This document shows positions 5,377-5,572 of a stretch of DNA of 5,572 nucleotides, piece by piece. The first letter of the stretch is position 1. Every line of letters begins with the position of its first letter. Origin of the DNA: an uncultured Nitrospinaceae bacterium. GTDB taxonomy: Bacteria > Nitrospinota > Nitrospinia > Nitrospinales > VA-1. The position numbers and the translations under genes are program-made. The notes below the pieces were generated by a model. It was not told the DNA's origin. It saw only the letters and a list, made by a program, of their open reading frames with translations, and did not search any database. The DNA lies in the NCBI GenBank assembly GCA_905182935.1, contig CAJJDL010000072.1, positions 1 through 5,572 on the forward strand, read 5' to 3'.

Positions 5377-5572
5377 ATGGTCGGAGCAGGAGATCCTTTT
5401 TGGACCAAAAATTGTGCGGAATCAGTCAGAAAGAACACTTGCGGTGATAGTGCGGAATGGCCGATTGGTGACGGTGGACGTTGTGAGACGACTACTGCCT
5501 TTGCCGGTATCGAAGAACCCTTATTCCACTCTAAGGATTTGGACGATAGGTATATTTATGACCTAATAGGTT
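5377..5572 (+). CDS. Unrecognised open frame, 3' end beyond window
   Basis: From ATG 5377 the frame stays open for 65 codons to the window edge. It begins MVGAGDPFWTKNCAESVRKN, followed by three further features: a CGDSAEW segment, a GDGGRCETTTAF segment and DDRYIYDLIG. I do not recognise the family. Three Cys residues, a Gly/Asp-rich stretch and no signal peptide are visible. There is no ribosome site; the start comes directly after the terminator, with a stop codon (TAA 5374-5376) just before the ATG. It may therefore be an internal piece of a gene broken by the rearrangement that left the transposase remnant. A second plus frame and one minus frame are also largely open here, which lowers confidence that this is the coding frame. 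Confidence 0.33.
   Translation, partial: MVGAGDPFWTKNCAESVRKNTCGDSAEWPIGDGGRCETTTAFAGIEEPLFHSKDLDDRYIYDLIG

Noticed and set aside
1..5572. CRISPR array or rRNA genes
   Set aside because: No regularly spaced non-coding direct repeats and no rRNA-like conserved segments are seen; the only tandem repeat is protein-coding.

Overview
The window comes from a Gram-negative bacterium. It encodes an outer-membrane TonB-dependent receptor and a complete TonB/ExbB/ExbD energising system. Most of the DNA is AT-rich, with many AAA, GAA and ATT codons, while the receptor end (1-500) and the last 250 bases look visibly more GC-rich. The phylum cannot be fixed from sequence alone. DxNxDGxxD repeat proteins and tandem exbD genes would fit a marine or deltaproteobacteria-like lineage, but that is only an impression.

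Left part (1-1515), probable metal uptake. On the minus strand a small Cys/His-containing secreted or membrane protein (690-998) lies upstream of a TonB-dependent receptor whose first 165 residues are in the window (1-496). The receptor plug matches the ZnuD-like, zinc-piracy type. Divergently, on the plus strand, is a second small protein (1216-1515) with the same HxH...H-x-DC-x2-C signature, so the pair are paralogues sharing a 217-base divergent promoter region. Candidate operator palindromes lie upstream of the receptor and in the divergent region.

Middle (1516-1890) is a 375-base stretch with no confident gene. It holds only two short unrecognised open frames.

Right part (1891-5126) is a compact plus-strand operon: tonB, then a periplasmic protein made of nine roughly 25-residue DxNxDG repeats, then exbB, exbD1 and exbD2. 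Gaps are 6, 38, 1 and 26 bases. ExbB has the expected channel residues and ExbD1 has the essential transmembrane Asp. In ExbD2 that Asp is Asn. The inferred machine is an ExbB pentamer around an ExbD pair, driving an unusually Lys-rich TonB that could serve the ZnuD-like receptor next door. The repeat protein may be an added calcium- or metal-binding periplasmic part.

The end (5127-5572) is a scrapyard boundary. It has a doubly truncated IS1182-type transposase fragment on the minus strand, a strong bidirectional terminator hairpin, and a partial unrecognised open frame running off the edge.
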